From contig JAAVTG010000033.1 in assembly GCA_011947345.1 (NCBI GenBank), positions 34,386 through 98,385 of the forward strand: 64,000 bases of DNA. The letters are read 5' to 3'. The DNA is from Phytophthora quininea (Eukaryota > Oomycota > Peronosporomycetes > Peronosporales > Peronosporaceae). The position numbers were made by a program, and so were the translations under genes. The notes under the pieces are model-generated. The model did no database searches and was not told the origin of the DNA. It worked only from the letters and a program-made list of their open reading frames with translations. Below, in pieces: positions 29,770-39,919 of this stretch; the stretch's first letter is position 1; the number at the start of each line of letters is the position of its first letter.

Positions 29770-31147
29770 CTCAGAGAGCAGTCTTCAACTCCGGAGAGCT
29801 ACATTGCTTTAACACAAACAGAAGTATAACGCCTCGTTGCAACTTTCATTTGGATTCATACCCACTGCCTCTGGCGTCCGGACTGTAGCCAACACGTGTT
29901 GAGCTTTGACTTCCCGTCAAGAAAGTTCCTCGCAAGGAAGATGAATGAAGGAGTTACCAGTAAGATTTTTGTTTTACCATGCTGATGCTTTATCGACTGG
30001 AACACTTTTCTAGCTTACGCAAAGCTATTAACCCTGAAAATGGTAGACTTTCTATCGGGCCACCGAGGAGTCTGGTCTCGGATCGGGTCCCGCTGTCTTT
30101 CATCCGTAAAATGAAGACCAGCCCACGAGTTTGTTTGCTCCGAGCACTTCTACCAAGTTTGCGGCACGTCCTCAACACAAAACTTGCATCCCGACGAATG
30201 TCCTCTGAAGAATATGCTGGATAGAGAACCAAACGTGTCCTAAGATACGTATGAGCCAAAATATGAGGTTGGAGCGGTTTTGGAGTTCACCATGCCCTGG
30301 ATCTGAATCCGATGCGGCAATTCCGTCGTCCCTTGCAAGGTGTGGTGCATTTTGCTTCAGATGATGCACTCGCACGGCCGAAATCGCGGCGTTCTGCTCA
30401 GTTTATTGCCGTTTCTAGTGTGTGATCCGATCCGAGACCAGACCCCTCGGTGACCCGATAAAAATCTTCCCTGAAAATAGGAAGCGCAGCCACCAAGCGT
30501 TTGTCGTCTCAAGTCCTTGGGCAGCGGTCGGAAAAAATGTTGGCGTTAGGGAGTCAAGATTGAGAAATGGAAGAAAGAAAATATCACCACTCGGGCGCCG
30601 TCGAAATGAGTTGAGTTGATTCAGATGCTTAACTTGTTTCCTGGTTGTTCTTATGGTTGGGGGTGTTTCCAACCGGAGGGATGAACTTCGTGAGTTGTAT
30701 ACATAACCCACTGGACCACCAGGATGCCCGACCAAGACTGTCTTGAAGCCATATTCACGTAGAGGGTAGGACATGGAACTCATGAACCGAAGTCGCACAG
30801 TAGAAGGAACAGTAAAAGGATTTACCGCTGTTGTATGCATCCGCCACGGCAAGTACTGGCCCTCTCGCAATTGAAAAGTTGAACACATTTCACCGATTAG
30901 GCTTCCCGACAACTTTTTGCACCTGAGGAGATTATTCTAAAGTTTACGGTGTCCTCGCATGTCAACAGCCAAGCAGCGTGATCTATTGAGGTACATGCTT
31001 GCGCGCGAAGTACCAAGCACGCGACAGCACAAAGCCGAGCAATCCGACGAACACTTCGTCTACATATAATATGTAGTACGTGTAGTACGTGTCCTTCTTG
31101 CAGATGTTGTCCTGCGATTGCGCGGCACTCACCACGCCTCGTGATCT
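29215..31147 (-). repeat. Inverted duplication, arm B (pairs with 13061-14986)
   Basis: Reverse complement of arm A with few differences over 1933 bp. Its left edge lies within the bZIP coding region and its right edge is about 12 bp before the 5' flank of the NmrA-like gene region. Confidence 0.92.
30608..30728 (-). mobile_element. SINE with internal deletion (copy in arm B)
   Basis: Same deleted SINE as at 13471-13591, carried by the inverted duplication; tail begins at 30608, head ends at 30728. Confidence 0.75.
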
Positions 31148-31372
31148 TACGTTTCGACATGGTGGATGCTTGAGTCGACGACAATTCTCCGCGCGATTAC
31201 GTGGGCAACTGCTACCTGGTGTGCGGAGTCTACACGCCAGTACACTCCAGAGCTGACGCTGACACTTGCGGTTGCTCGCCGATCAAGCGCTTCCAGACCA
31301 CTGCTCCTCATAATTGAAACATCACTGGAAGCAGCAAGTGCTCCACCAGAAAGGTTTTCGTCGCTCCACGCC

Positions 31373-32538
31373 ATGGCGAACACATTCAAGCGCTTTGCGA
31401 TCGTCGGTGGCGGGAACGTCGGCGGGGTCGTAGCCCGCGAGCTGCTCAAGAAGAACCTGGCCGTCACCATTCTGACGCGTGACGACACAAAGGTAGCGAC
31501 GAGGTTGGGCTGCCTGTGCAGTAGCTGGAGCTAGTGGATGACTAACCTTTGATGGTGCTGCAGGTGTCGCTGCAAGAGTTCAAGAAGAGTGGCGCCACGC
31601 TCGCCAAAGTCGATTACGAAGACCGTGAGTCGCTGAAGAAGGCACTCACCGGTGTCGAGGCAGTGTACGTGACTGTCTAGTCTGTGGGTCTAGTCCGTGT
31701 TGGCGTGGTTCGAGTTTGGTGCTGATACGGTCTTCGTTGCATGCAGCGTGAGCGCCGTCAGTCCGATGGCGATGGACATGCAGGTGGAGGTGGTCTACGC
31801 CGCGAAGGAGGCCGGCGTGGAGCTTTTCGCCCCGTCCGAGGTGCGTGGAGCAGTATTGTGTGCTGTAACGCGCTCTCCTGACGTTTTTGTTTTCGGCATG
31901 GTGGCTTTGTCGACGCACGCTGTCGCCACGCAGTACGGAGTGCCCAGGACGGATGGCCCCAACACCCCCAAGGGCGTGGTGCAGAACCTCCTGAAGAAGC
32001 TCGACCTGCCCTTTGTGATCTTTTACGCCGGCATCTTCTACGAATTTACGCCCATGTACGTACGGCAGTGCGTGGTCGCCCCGCGGAGGACTCACTAACT
32101 AATGCACTGGCGTTGGGTGCTTCTCACTGCAGAGCGTTCGGCCACAAGTACTCGGAAGGCAAGATGGATGTGCTGGGAGACGGCAAGACGGCCTTCAGTT
32201 TGACGGCGGCGCGTGAAGTGGGCGAGTTGGTGGCGCACGTAGTGTCGACGGCGTCGAAGAGCGACCTGCACTGGGCCAAGGTCCCGTTCGAGGGCGACCG
32301 CCAAACACCTCTGCAGATCGCCGCGCTGGCCGAGGCAAAGCTGGGCAAGAAGATGGAGCTCAACTTCATCGACTACGAAGAGAACAAGAAGCGTTACGCT
32401 ACGGACTTTGGGTCCTTCCTGAGTACGCTGGCCACGGACGGCCGCGCCGTGACGGGCACGGAGGCGGAGGTGGCGGCAGCCAGGGCCAAGTTCTACCCGG
32501 ACTGGAAGCCGACGCCGTACGAGGCGTTCATCGCTTGA
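31373..32538 (+). CDS. NmrA-like NAD(P)-binding oxidoreductase, five exons
   Basis: The start is ATG 31373. Exons 31373-31492, 31564-31664, 31747-31840, 31934-32055 and 32133-32538 join to 843 bp (280 residues plus stop) with phases that fit throughout; introns of 71, 82, 93 and 77 bp have GT..AG ends, and the last shows actaac near the acceptor. The N-terminus has the Rossmann dinucleotide-binding motif I-V-G-G-G-N-V-G-G at about residues 9-17, followed by a beta strand (T-I-L-T-R) that sets cofactor preference. Residues Y-A-G-I-F-Y-E-F and an F-G-H-K-Y block resemble the substrate region of NmrA/isoflavone-reductase-like proteins. Likely a cytosolic redox enzyme or redox-sensing protein; substrate unknown. 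It is the clearest intact housekeeping-type gene here. Confidence 0.85.
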
Positions 32539-32643
32539 TGTGGTCCCCCGAACTGCTGCAGGGCGGTGGGCAGGTGCTGCTGCTGCTGCAACATTCCAGA
32601 CAGCAGTGGACAATAAGCGAAGCGGATCAACACGGTCTTTTAC

Positions 32644-33984
32644 TCACTCTAGAGCTGTCTGTCGCGCTCGCTCACGCTCTCGAATGTTGTTGTAGATGAG
32701 GAAGCCGCACATATTAGCAGCTTCGTTCGTCTTCTGCAGGTAGTCGTTTACTTGCGACGTTGGAGTGGACGCCGAGAAGGAGTGAATCTTCGTGCAGATT
32801 GAGCGGTAGACCACACGCTCTACGCCATCGGAACACACCTCACGACGAACCATTGCGCTATGTATCCACAACATGCCATCAGAGATTCCTTTTTTTTTCA
32901 AACAACCCAATGAAAGCAATGACAACGTACGCTCCGACAAGGTCCCTCTTCATCGTTGTTTGGGCTTTGACGGGATACACGTCGTCCTTATCCACAAAGT
33001 CCCAGACGAGAATCCCATGGTCATCCCCATGCGATAGAAAATGACGGACCGCGATTCAACCGACACGACTTGCGCTTCGGCCTCCGTGCAGCTTTCGTAG
33101 GACGTGTCCACAACGCCGTAGTGAATGTTCCCCTGGGGCTTGTCGATGATTTTCCCATACCGCGAGACGGTTGTGTACTGAGGCCATTCCGTGCCACAGC
33201 TCAGGATGCTCCCGCACGCAGACTGGAAGACGCTCTTGAGATCCATCGTGTCAAAGGAACAGGCAGCAACAGTCGTCGCAATGTGCTGGCGTGAAGTGGA
33301 GGGGTGGATGCTGCACGTCGAAATGGATGGCGACCCGGTGAAATCCATACCGCTCGTCTCTTGCAGCAAAATCTGGATGGCAACGTCGGCCTTCGAGTCG
33401 GTGCATCGCGCCCGAAAGTCTCTCCGTCGTAATCCTGTAGCTGAGCCTAAATGCGTGAATGTGTGAAGCAGGTGGCCCATGTTGAGGCCCACGTTCGCGC
33501 TCGGTGAGTTTAGCACGACGTTCTGCAGCGACTTGACAAAGCGGCGCTGAACTGCCAGCGCTCGGCGGAGCTGCTCGTTCATTTTCTCGGCTTGTCGTCG
33601 CTTGAAAAACTGCGAGAGAGCGAGCTCTTCGGCCGCGACCTCGGCTCCGTTCGGGTGGGGAAGGTTTAGCTTCGACCGTAGCGAATTCAACTGCACCGTG
33701 AGCTCGGCGACTTCTTGTCGTAGATCCGACATCTCCTGCTTCTTGCGATGACGGAGCAGGCGCGAACTCACGGCGACTTGCGCTTTGCGTTTGGCTTTTC
33801 GGTCAGCCGCCCGATCGCCTGCAGCTCGTCCTAGTGTTGAAACACCACCTTGTGAGTTGGAGCCACTAGCTCTGTCATCGTCACTGCTGCTCAGGCCGTT
33901 GGTATCTTGGTGGTCTGTGAACAGGAACTCGGAGAGCATATTCACGTCGAACTCAATGTCGAGAAAGGTGTCGGGATCGTTCAT
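32644..33984 (-). pseudogene. M96-like bZIP-START protein, copy 3, frameshifted
   Basis: From Met 33984: acidic N-terminus, basic block (R-K-A-K-R-K-A-Q-V-A then R-L-L-R-H-R-K-K-Q-E) followed by a leucine coiled coil to about residue 170, then a START-like region with repeated beta-strand patterns (S-V-E-S-R-S-V-I-F-Y). The reading frame shifts near 33030, after which W-D-F-V-D-K-D-D-V-Y continues, and again in the nine-T run at about 32890-32898, after which a further 70 residues with a C-terminal helix run to 32644. Domain order and length fit the family. Convergent with the NmrA-like gene (106 bp apart). Either pseudogene or homopolymer errors. Confidence 0.7.
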
Positions 33985-34113
33985 GGTACCGTCGAACTGT
34001 CTAGTGTGTCAAATGCTGTGCGGGACAGACAGAAAATGCATGGCAATTGATTAGGTATCCCAATAGCCATCGCGTAATACAGCCCTCCATTCTTATCCCA
34101 ACTACTGTACTAA

Positions 34114-34127
34114 TACTGTCGCGAGAA
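34114..34127 (+). repeat. 14-bp target-site duplication, left copy
   Basis: tactgtcgcgagaa is repeated at 35933-35946, flanking a LINE insertion. Confidence 0.85.
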
Positions 34128-35932
34128 TTGTGGTGGCGGTCTACGTGGAAAGTGTGGTCGTCCATTTCATGGATGCCGGGTCAAACCTCTGTCGATCCGG
34201 TTCATTTTCAGCACTCACTACTGCGAGCGTACGTGTGGCACTCTACTCACCCTCTGCTGGTTGTTGGACATGACACGAACTCCTCGCTCACGCTTCTAGG
34301 AAAAACTGGAGCGACACGTCAATTTCGGACGCAGTTCGCTGAAGCGACCGGATGTAGGTGTTTACTGGACTTCATGAGTGGAGGGTGGCATGAAGCCCCT
34401 ACATTTATGGCTCGGTTCCTGTTGGCAGTGCCTGAATGGCCTATCCGATACCGGATGCGCCATCTAAACAATCTGTACTATGATCTACATCGGATCTACA
34501 CTGTGGTGACTGGGCCGTCGGGCCCTCTTCACGGCCCTTGTACACCAGCACTGCCCCTACCGCTAGTCGGGGTACGGAGGAGTACGAAGGTGGAGCTATT
34601 CCCTCATCTCTAAAAGGACGCTATGAAAACGTTACTGGGTCCGTCTCAAATGCCTGTACGTGACCATCCACTTTTCTACCAAGTGCTGGCTTTTGTGCAT
34701 GAGTGGAAGAGCGGTTTTTCCTCTGGCCGGCATGGCTTGAAGTTTACAAACCGAGCAGGTGAAGTTTCTGGCCGATCTACATCCGATGGAACTCACCTCG
34801 AGCTCGACCACAAAACCCTCCACCTGGCTGATCCTGTCCGAAGGTGAGAGATCTGCGACGTAGCTGTCGCGAACAGAGCCACAAAGTTCTCCACCTGGCT
34901 GATCTTATCTGAAGGTGCAAGAACGGCGTCTTTCGTGTCACCTATCGCCTCGCCAAGAGCCCTGTGAATCCTCAACTGGGAGTCACTTGCAATTTTGCCA
35001 CGCTCAGTTCACTAACCCACCACACCACACCCAGGGGCTCACGCCGCTCTCTCGGCGTGGCACATCCTGGTCACTCAATGACGATCAATAAAGCTGCTTA
35101 TTTTCCCCAACACTGTGTACAACGAAGTGCACTCCAAGTCGTGTCGCCAAGGAAAATCGACGATTTCAGCCAAGCAGATTTAGCTGAGACCGTCGCAGCT
35201 CTGAAGATGCTCCGGCGTGTTGTCCTGCCGGTCTACTCAGATCTGCACTTTCGACTCAGCTGGAAATTGCTCCCGACACGGTCACGTTTTCATTTCCTAC
35301 GCACTCTCAGCTCGTCAGACCTGACCTGTGCATATCCCGGCTGTAGTGACATTGAAACGGATCGACACCTTTTCTTTGCCTGCATACGAGCATCTTCATT
35401 GTGGAGGATGATCGCACAGGACTGGGAGGGGATCCTAGACGGACCGGTGACCTGGACTTTGGTCACCACTCTCCAAGAACCGGTTTGGGCAATCTGTCAA
35501 AAGGACCTGGTTGAACATTTTTTAAACACTCTGGATGGTCATGCGCACCATTGTTCTCTATGTGCTCTGGACAGCACGCAACAAACACCAATTCGAGGAC
35601 CACCAGCCCCCAGAAGCTTCCAAGACCAGCTTTCGCGTCTATGCTGTATTTGGTGCCCATTTCCGAGCACTATTACGATCTTCCTCTCCGTCAACGCAAT
35701 CCGAACTGCAACGCTGTCTGCAGGTGTTTTCACCTGCGACTCGTCTTCGCCGCTTCATGGTAACACATCCTCGGATTTTTACCGTCCGCCACGACGCGTG
35801 GTTTCTCAATGACTCGGGGCTTCTCACAGCTCCACCGATCTACTCGACGACAAACGTATGATCATGTATTCTAGGTGAATGTACATTTCGCATTTCGAGA
35901 AGTCTAATTAACACGGATCACAACTTCCTTTC
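34128..35932 (+). mobile_element. 5'-truncated LINE insertion
   Basis: 1805 bp between 14-bp target duplications. It contains LINE ORF2 post-RT sequence in several frames; the clearest (34964-35812) has F-H-F-L-R-T-L-S-S-S-D-L, then C-x4-C in C-A-Y-P-G-C and I-E-T-D-R-H-L-F-F-A-C, the zinc-binding C-terminal domain. The 3' UTR ends with a pyrimidine tract (aacttcctttc). A 70-bp imperfect tandem duplication lies at 34808-34917. Related copies are at 61805-62033 (tail) and 62734-64000 (minus). The copy at 62734-64000 lacks the stretch equivalent to about 34687-35156, most simply a deletion there. Confidence 0.85.
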
Positions 35933-35946
35933 TACTGTCGCGAGAA
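35933..35946 (+). repeat. 14-bp target-site duplication, right copy
   Basis: Right-hand copy of tactgtcgcgagaa. Confidence 0.85.
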
Positions 35947-37480
35947 CGGCTATCCAACGGCAGATAGCACGTTAGAAGCCATCACACGTGGTTTTGGTCG
36001 TGCTAAGGCTCGTATCGACACCGTATCGGCAAGGTTTGACCGAAGAACCTGTTGCAGTTGTCGACCAAATGCTTTCAAGCAGCCACAAAAATGCATATGG
36101 AGTAGTTGTTCAACTAGGCGTAGACAGAAGAGTAGCCGAGTAACAACTACCAGTTCTCAATTTACCAACAACAACAACAATCGCACTGCCAAGTCGAACG
36201 TCGACGGCCCAACCTGCCCGAGTCCTTCAGTGCCAACCAGCTTCCTAAGTGCTACCAAACCAATAGAGCAAGCTCTATTGCGACAAATACGCATCCGATA
36301 TATTGGGGTTGCCCAAGTTTTAGTTTTCCTGCGGACATCCATAGTAGGTGTAATAGACCTGGTGGCAGCGACACCGAGATGCGTCTGAACGACAATCAAT
36401 AATTGTTGGGCGGTTGCGACTTGGGGGCGACCGATGGTAAAGGTCGCGTTGGGTTTGAGCGACGAGATCTGGCAGTCTCGAATCGGCGGCGACGAGGACA
36501 AGTCTCGAATCGGCAGCGACGAGGACAAGTCTCGAATCGGCGGCGACGAGGACAAGTCTCGAATCGGCGGCGACGAGGACAAGTCTTGAATTGGCGGCGA
36601 CGAGAACAAGTCTCCAATCGGCAGCGACGAGAACAAGTGTCGAATGCGTAGCAACGTGAGCAAGTAGTCTCGAATCGGCAGCGACAAGGGCAAGCAGCAG
36701 AAGGTGACGACAGAAGTGCGGCAACCGACGACAGCAAGCAGGAAGTTATCGGTGGACATCGGATGTAAGGACTCGGTGGACGTCAGACGGAAGCAGCAGT
36801 TGGAAGCAGCAGTTGGAAGCCAACAGTGAACGACGGTGGTAGTTTCGACGGTGGACGCTGAAGCGGGAACAGTCGACCGACCCGTGACCGGCGTTGCGGC
36901 AATTGATACTGTCAAGGACTGCAAGGTGACGTGCAGGCAGGAAGGGCGGTTGGTGTTGTTGATGCCAGCGGTGGCTGTGCAGAATGGTGCTAGCGTGGAC
37001 CGAACGAACGGAAGGAGACCAGTGTGTCTTCGAGTCTCCGTACTGCGATGTAAGGGGCCAGTGTGTTCCAAGTGGTAAGGACAGGCGTGCAGGAATTCGC
37101 TTCGCGAGGTGCCAAGGGCTGCAAGGTTGAGAGCAGGCAGGACAGTTGTTGTCGAGAAAGGATAATAAATAGGTGGCAGTGTCGGCCAGGGCACGCACCG
37201 GCACAGGGAGCCCAGTTGGTTCTCTGTCGGCCAGTAGTTGTTAACGGTGTTGAAGTTAGTGACGGACGGCCCATCGGATCCAACGCAGGGTCAGCACACG
37301 AGCTAGCGGCTACTCCAGGAACGGGAGGACCTCAAGAGTTCATTACATAGGCATTTCAGCTCGCAGCCAGTTTTATCAGCGTTCAAGATTGCCAACAGAG
37401 CGTTTTATCGCTCGCTTGCTAGCCTTTCAACGCACAGTTACAAGCTACTCCCGACTTTGGGTTGGCACGAATCGCGTCTG
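35947..37480. other. No gene supported; LTR-like or satellite-bearing spacer
   Basis: Long antisense frames (for example 36157-37194 minus) exist only because the 27-bp repeat keeps all frames open; residue composition is repeat-like (S-S-P-P-I-R-D-L). No retroviral or other domain was recognised. Confidence 0.4.
36476..36694 (+). repeat. 27-bp minisatellite, eight units
   Basis: Unit tctcgaatcggcggcgacga ggacaag repeats head to tail from 36476; units 1-7 are contiguous (27 bp each, to 36664), three bases (tag) intervene, unit 8 is 36668-36694. Units 1-4 are nearly identical; 5-8 diverge. The 9-codon period keeps frames open on both strands. Confidence 0.9.
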
Positions 37481-37620
37481 CTATCGGATACCCCCACAAC
37501 TCGGATCAGCGGAGACAGCAGATCGATGTGCGCCTCTAGCCGTTCAACACAGCCATTTTCTGCCACAAGCAAAGCCAATCGAGTGGATGTGTGTCGAAGA
37601 GGACGCTCCTATCGCCCCGT
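37480..37620 (-). pseudogene. bZIP gene C-terminal fragment
   Basis: The minus strand reads G-C-V-E-R-L-E-A-H-I-D-L-L-S-P-L with V-V-G-V following, clearly homologous to the C-terminus of the intact bZIP (G-C-V-E-R-L-E-S-S-I-D-L-L-S-P). Nucleotide similarity to 14478-14545 is direct. Upstream similarity fades within ~60 bp. A fourth bZIP locus, reduced to a fragment. Confidence 0.68.
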
Positions 37621-37679
37621 AACCAGTGTCGACCGCGGGAGTTTGGCCCAGTACAGCGTCGATCACTTGAGCCGTCACC

Positions 37680-37696
37680 AATCTCTCAGTCCTTCG
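37680..37696. repeat. 17-bp target-site duplication of the SINE, left copy
   Basis: aatctctcagtccttcg here and aatctctcagtcgttcg at 37941-37957 differ by one base and flank the SINE exactly. Confidence 0.8.
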
Positions 37697-37940
37697 AGTT
37701 GAGTTGATTCAGATGCTTAACTTGTTTCCTGGTTGTTCTTATGGTTGGGGGCATTTGCTATTCTGAAATCTGATCTGTTGAATGTTGATTGAATTTGAAT
37801 GCGAAGTTCATCATTTCCTTTCTTCTGGATGTTTTCTGTAGGCCCTCGGCCCGGCAGCCCCCACACGGACTCGAACCCCAACTGGAGGGATGAACTTCGT
37901 GAGTTGTGTACACAACCCACTGGACCACCAGGAGGCCCCT
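37697..37940 (-). mobile_element. Full-length tRNA-derived SINE (~244 bp)
   Basis: Minus strand, 5' end at 37940. Internal pol III promoter: A-box tggtccagtgg (37917-37927) and perfect B-box ggttcgagtcc (37867-37877), 39 bp apart, consistent with a tRNA-like head. The body runs through ggccgagggcctacagaaaa to a 3' tail ending ...gaatcaactcaact. Bounded by 17-bp target-site duplications. tRNA-related SINEs are known from Phytophthora infestans; whether this is one of the named families cannot be decided here. It depends on LINE machinery in trans. Confidence 0.82.
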
Positions 37941-38489
37941 AATCTCTCAGTCGTTCGATGCGGTTGTGGTAGCGCATCGCGGCCGTCTCGAGGGATGAAG
38001 CTGACACGCTTCCTAGTTCCAGGTCGCGGCGGACCATAGCTAAAAATGACCGTGTCGCTCAACCACGCACCATCGGGAGGACACAGAGTGCGATTTTTCC
38101 CCATGGTGAACAGGATCGGGGTCGAATTTCAGAGTGGTGGTGAATTGCTCGTCAGACTTTGGTGATTGCGTTGCAGAGATCCGTAAGGACCCAGTCGCGT
38201 CATGCTATTCTGTACCTGTACTAACTGGTGCATGCAATCGGTGGTCGACGCGGTCGTCGTCGCAGACTGCACGCTCGTGCTGCCCTTACATCACAAAGCC
38301 TATGCAGCAGCACTTGCCTACGCAATCGATGTCGGATGTGAGATCACGAGGCGTGGTGAGTGCCGCGCAATCGCAGGACAACATCTGCAAGAAGGACACG
38401 TACTACATATTATATGTAGACGAAGTGTTCGTCAGATTGCTCGGCTTTGTGCTGTCGCGTGCTTGGTACTTCGCGCGCAAGCATGTACC
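37941..38489 (+). repeat. Duplicated segment, uninterrupted copy (pairs with 11705-13209)
   Basis: Matches 11705-12066 plus 13020-13209 nearly perfectly. It supplies the empty site for the LINE at 12067-13005 (single ttacatcacaaagc at 38287-38300). 38342-38489 also matches arm B. Confidence 0.85.
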
Positions 38490-38646
38490 CCATCAACACT
38501 TGCCTTCATAAACAGCAGGAGAAGCTCAGTCACATGGAGAACGTGACTAATCACCGAGATCAACCTCTCTTCGTAAACTCGCTTACGTGGTTCGACGTGA
38601 CTTAGCACCACACACATCATTCGGCAATTTGCGAACGACAAAGCAA

Positions 38647-39918
38647 ATGAACTTATTGGAGACTGGCAACGAGGACTTTGCGACCGTGGCCGAGGCCATC
38701 GCCTTCATCGACTCTTTCGACGACGGAGTGCAGTCCAACGACTCGTCTTCGGATTCGGGAACTGGCCACCCCGTGGCGAAAGCCCGAGCTCCAAAGCGGA
38801 AGCGACGATCGAACCCTCCGGGCTACACGACTCGCGTGCAGCAGCGCAAGAAAACAGAGTTGCAAAACCTACGGGACCATGTTCGAGAACTGGAGCTGCA
38901 AGTCGAGCAGCTCAAGGTCATGCGACCGCCTTCAATGGCCACGAGTCTAGCGGGTGGATTGGGTTCTGCGACTAAATCCAAGTGGAAACAGCTCGTCGAG
39001 ATCGAGTACAACGAGCGACGTCGAGCGGAGGAGGCCAACCGCAAGCTGAAGGAGATTCTGGTGCTCCAAGTCGACGTGGATAAGAATTTCCGGCGCGTGT
39101 TGCAGAAGGAAACGCTGCTTCAGGGCATCGACTTTGTGTTTGGCAACGAGCCGACGTCAAGGTATTCGTTCAATGCCTTTGAAAACGGCAAAGCCATCAT
39201 GGACCACCTCGAACAAAAAGTAGCTCAGCACTACCGAGATTCCGGCTCGTTGTTCCAGTCCAGAACCCCGCCAGCGATCAACTGCAGTATGCAAATGAAA
39301 CACGTCAAAGGTCTGGGCAAAACGGCAGAGGCCATCTCGACGACGCCCATGGGGTGTCCGATGGAAGCGGCGGCGCTCATCTGCTGGAAGGACTTGACCA
39401 CACACCGCCCATGTCCTGAAAAATGGGAACGATACGTACGAACTGATAGCGCTTTTTTGCTTGATCTCCCTCGATCTAACCATTTGATGCTGCAGATGAA
39501 CGGAAGCCAACCCGATTCGCGTGAGAAGAATTGGATCCTCACGCTGCAGTGCCAATCGTACGTAAAACAAGTCAAAGGCGTGCAGTTTCTCCGCAAATAC
39601 GTCGAGCCCAATCGCATCGTGATTATCAAGGCCGACCTCATGACTCTCACCGACGAAGGCCTACAATTCCGAGACCAATGTTGGACGATCATTACTCGAT
39701 CCGAGACTGACCAAAACGCGTCGGTCGTGCGCATGTGCGAGCAAATGTACATGGACCGCAGCGTGGAACCTTCGGCGCGAGCCGAAGACGTCGAGTACGC
39801 TCAGAATCTCGTGCTTAAGAACCTGAGCTGGAAACTTCGAGAGCACTCCCAACACTTGCAGGACGTGCTGGTGGAAGAGTATTATACTTTTGATTCGACT
39901 GAGAATGTTGGGTACTGA
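38647..39918 (+). CDS. M96-like bZIP-START protein, copy 4, intact
   Basis: Met 38647 is chosen because the family N-terminus (acidic, F-A-T-V-A-E-A-I-A-F) starts there; an upstream Met at 38587 adds 20 unlike residues. Basic block K-R-K-R-R-S-N-P-P-G-Y at residues 50-60 and R-V-Q-Q-R-K-K-T-E-L before a coiled coil (about 70-90 and 115-150) form a bZIP-like unit with the family-specific N-P-x-x-x-x-x-R core. The remaining ~250 residues are START-like (K-Y-V-E-P-N-R-I-V-I-I and a final helix). A 60-nt intron (39436-39495) fits within the open frame; without it the protein is about 403 residues. Likely a nuclear regulator; lipid or other ligand binding by the START region is only an inference. 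Transcription factor activity not shown. Confidence 0.8.
   Translation: MNLLETGNEDFATVAEAIAFIDSFDDGVQSNDSSSDSGTGHPVAKARAPKRKRRSNPPGYTTRVQQRKKTELQNLRDHVRELELQVEQLKVMRPPSMATSLAGGLGSATKSKWKQLVEIEYNERRRAEEANRKLKEILVLQVDVDKNFRRVLQKETLLQGIDFVFGNEPTSRYSFNAFENGKAIMDHLEQKVAQHYRDSGSLFQSRTPPAINCSMQMKHVKGLGKTAEAISTTPMGCPMEAAALICWKDLTTHRPCPEKWERYVRTDSAFLLDLPRSNHLMLQMNGSQPDSREKNWILTLQCQSYVKQVKGVQFLRKYVEPNRIVIIKADLMTLTDEGLQFRDQCWTIITRSETDQNASVVRMCEQMYMDRSVEPSARAEDVEYAQNLVLKNLSWKLREHSQHLQDVLVEEYYTFDSTENVGY
39436..39495 (+). other. In-frame 60-nt intron of M96-like copy 4
   Basis: gtacgaactg...ctaac...gctgcag: donor, branch and acceptor as in the other introns here. Being a multiple of three without stops, it is invisible to ORF finders; its 20 encoded residues are absent from family members. 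Confidence 0.68.
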
Positions 39919-39919
39919 G

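Noticed and set aside
32095..32613. 172-codon minus ORF opposite the NmrA-like gene
   Set aside because: Shadow of a GC-rich coding exon in the antisense frame; Arg/Ala-rich with no motif.
36157..37194. 345-codon minus-strand ORF
   Set aside because: Open only because the 27-bp repeat has a 9-codon period; composition is repeat-like on both strands, and no domain, start context or homologous block is seen.
39231..39752. 173-codon minus ORF and neighbours opposite M96-like copy 4
   Set aside because: Antisense shadows of the intact M96-like gene.
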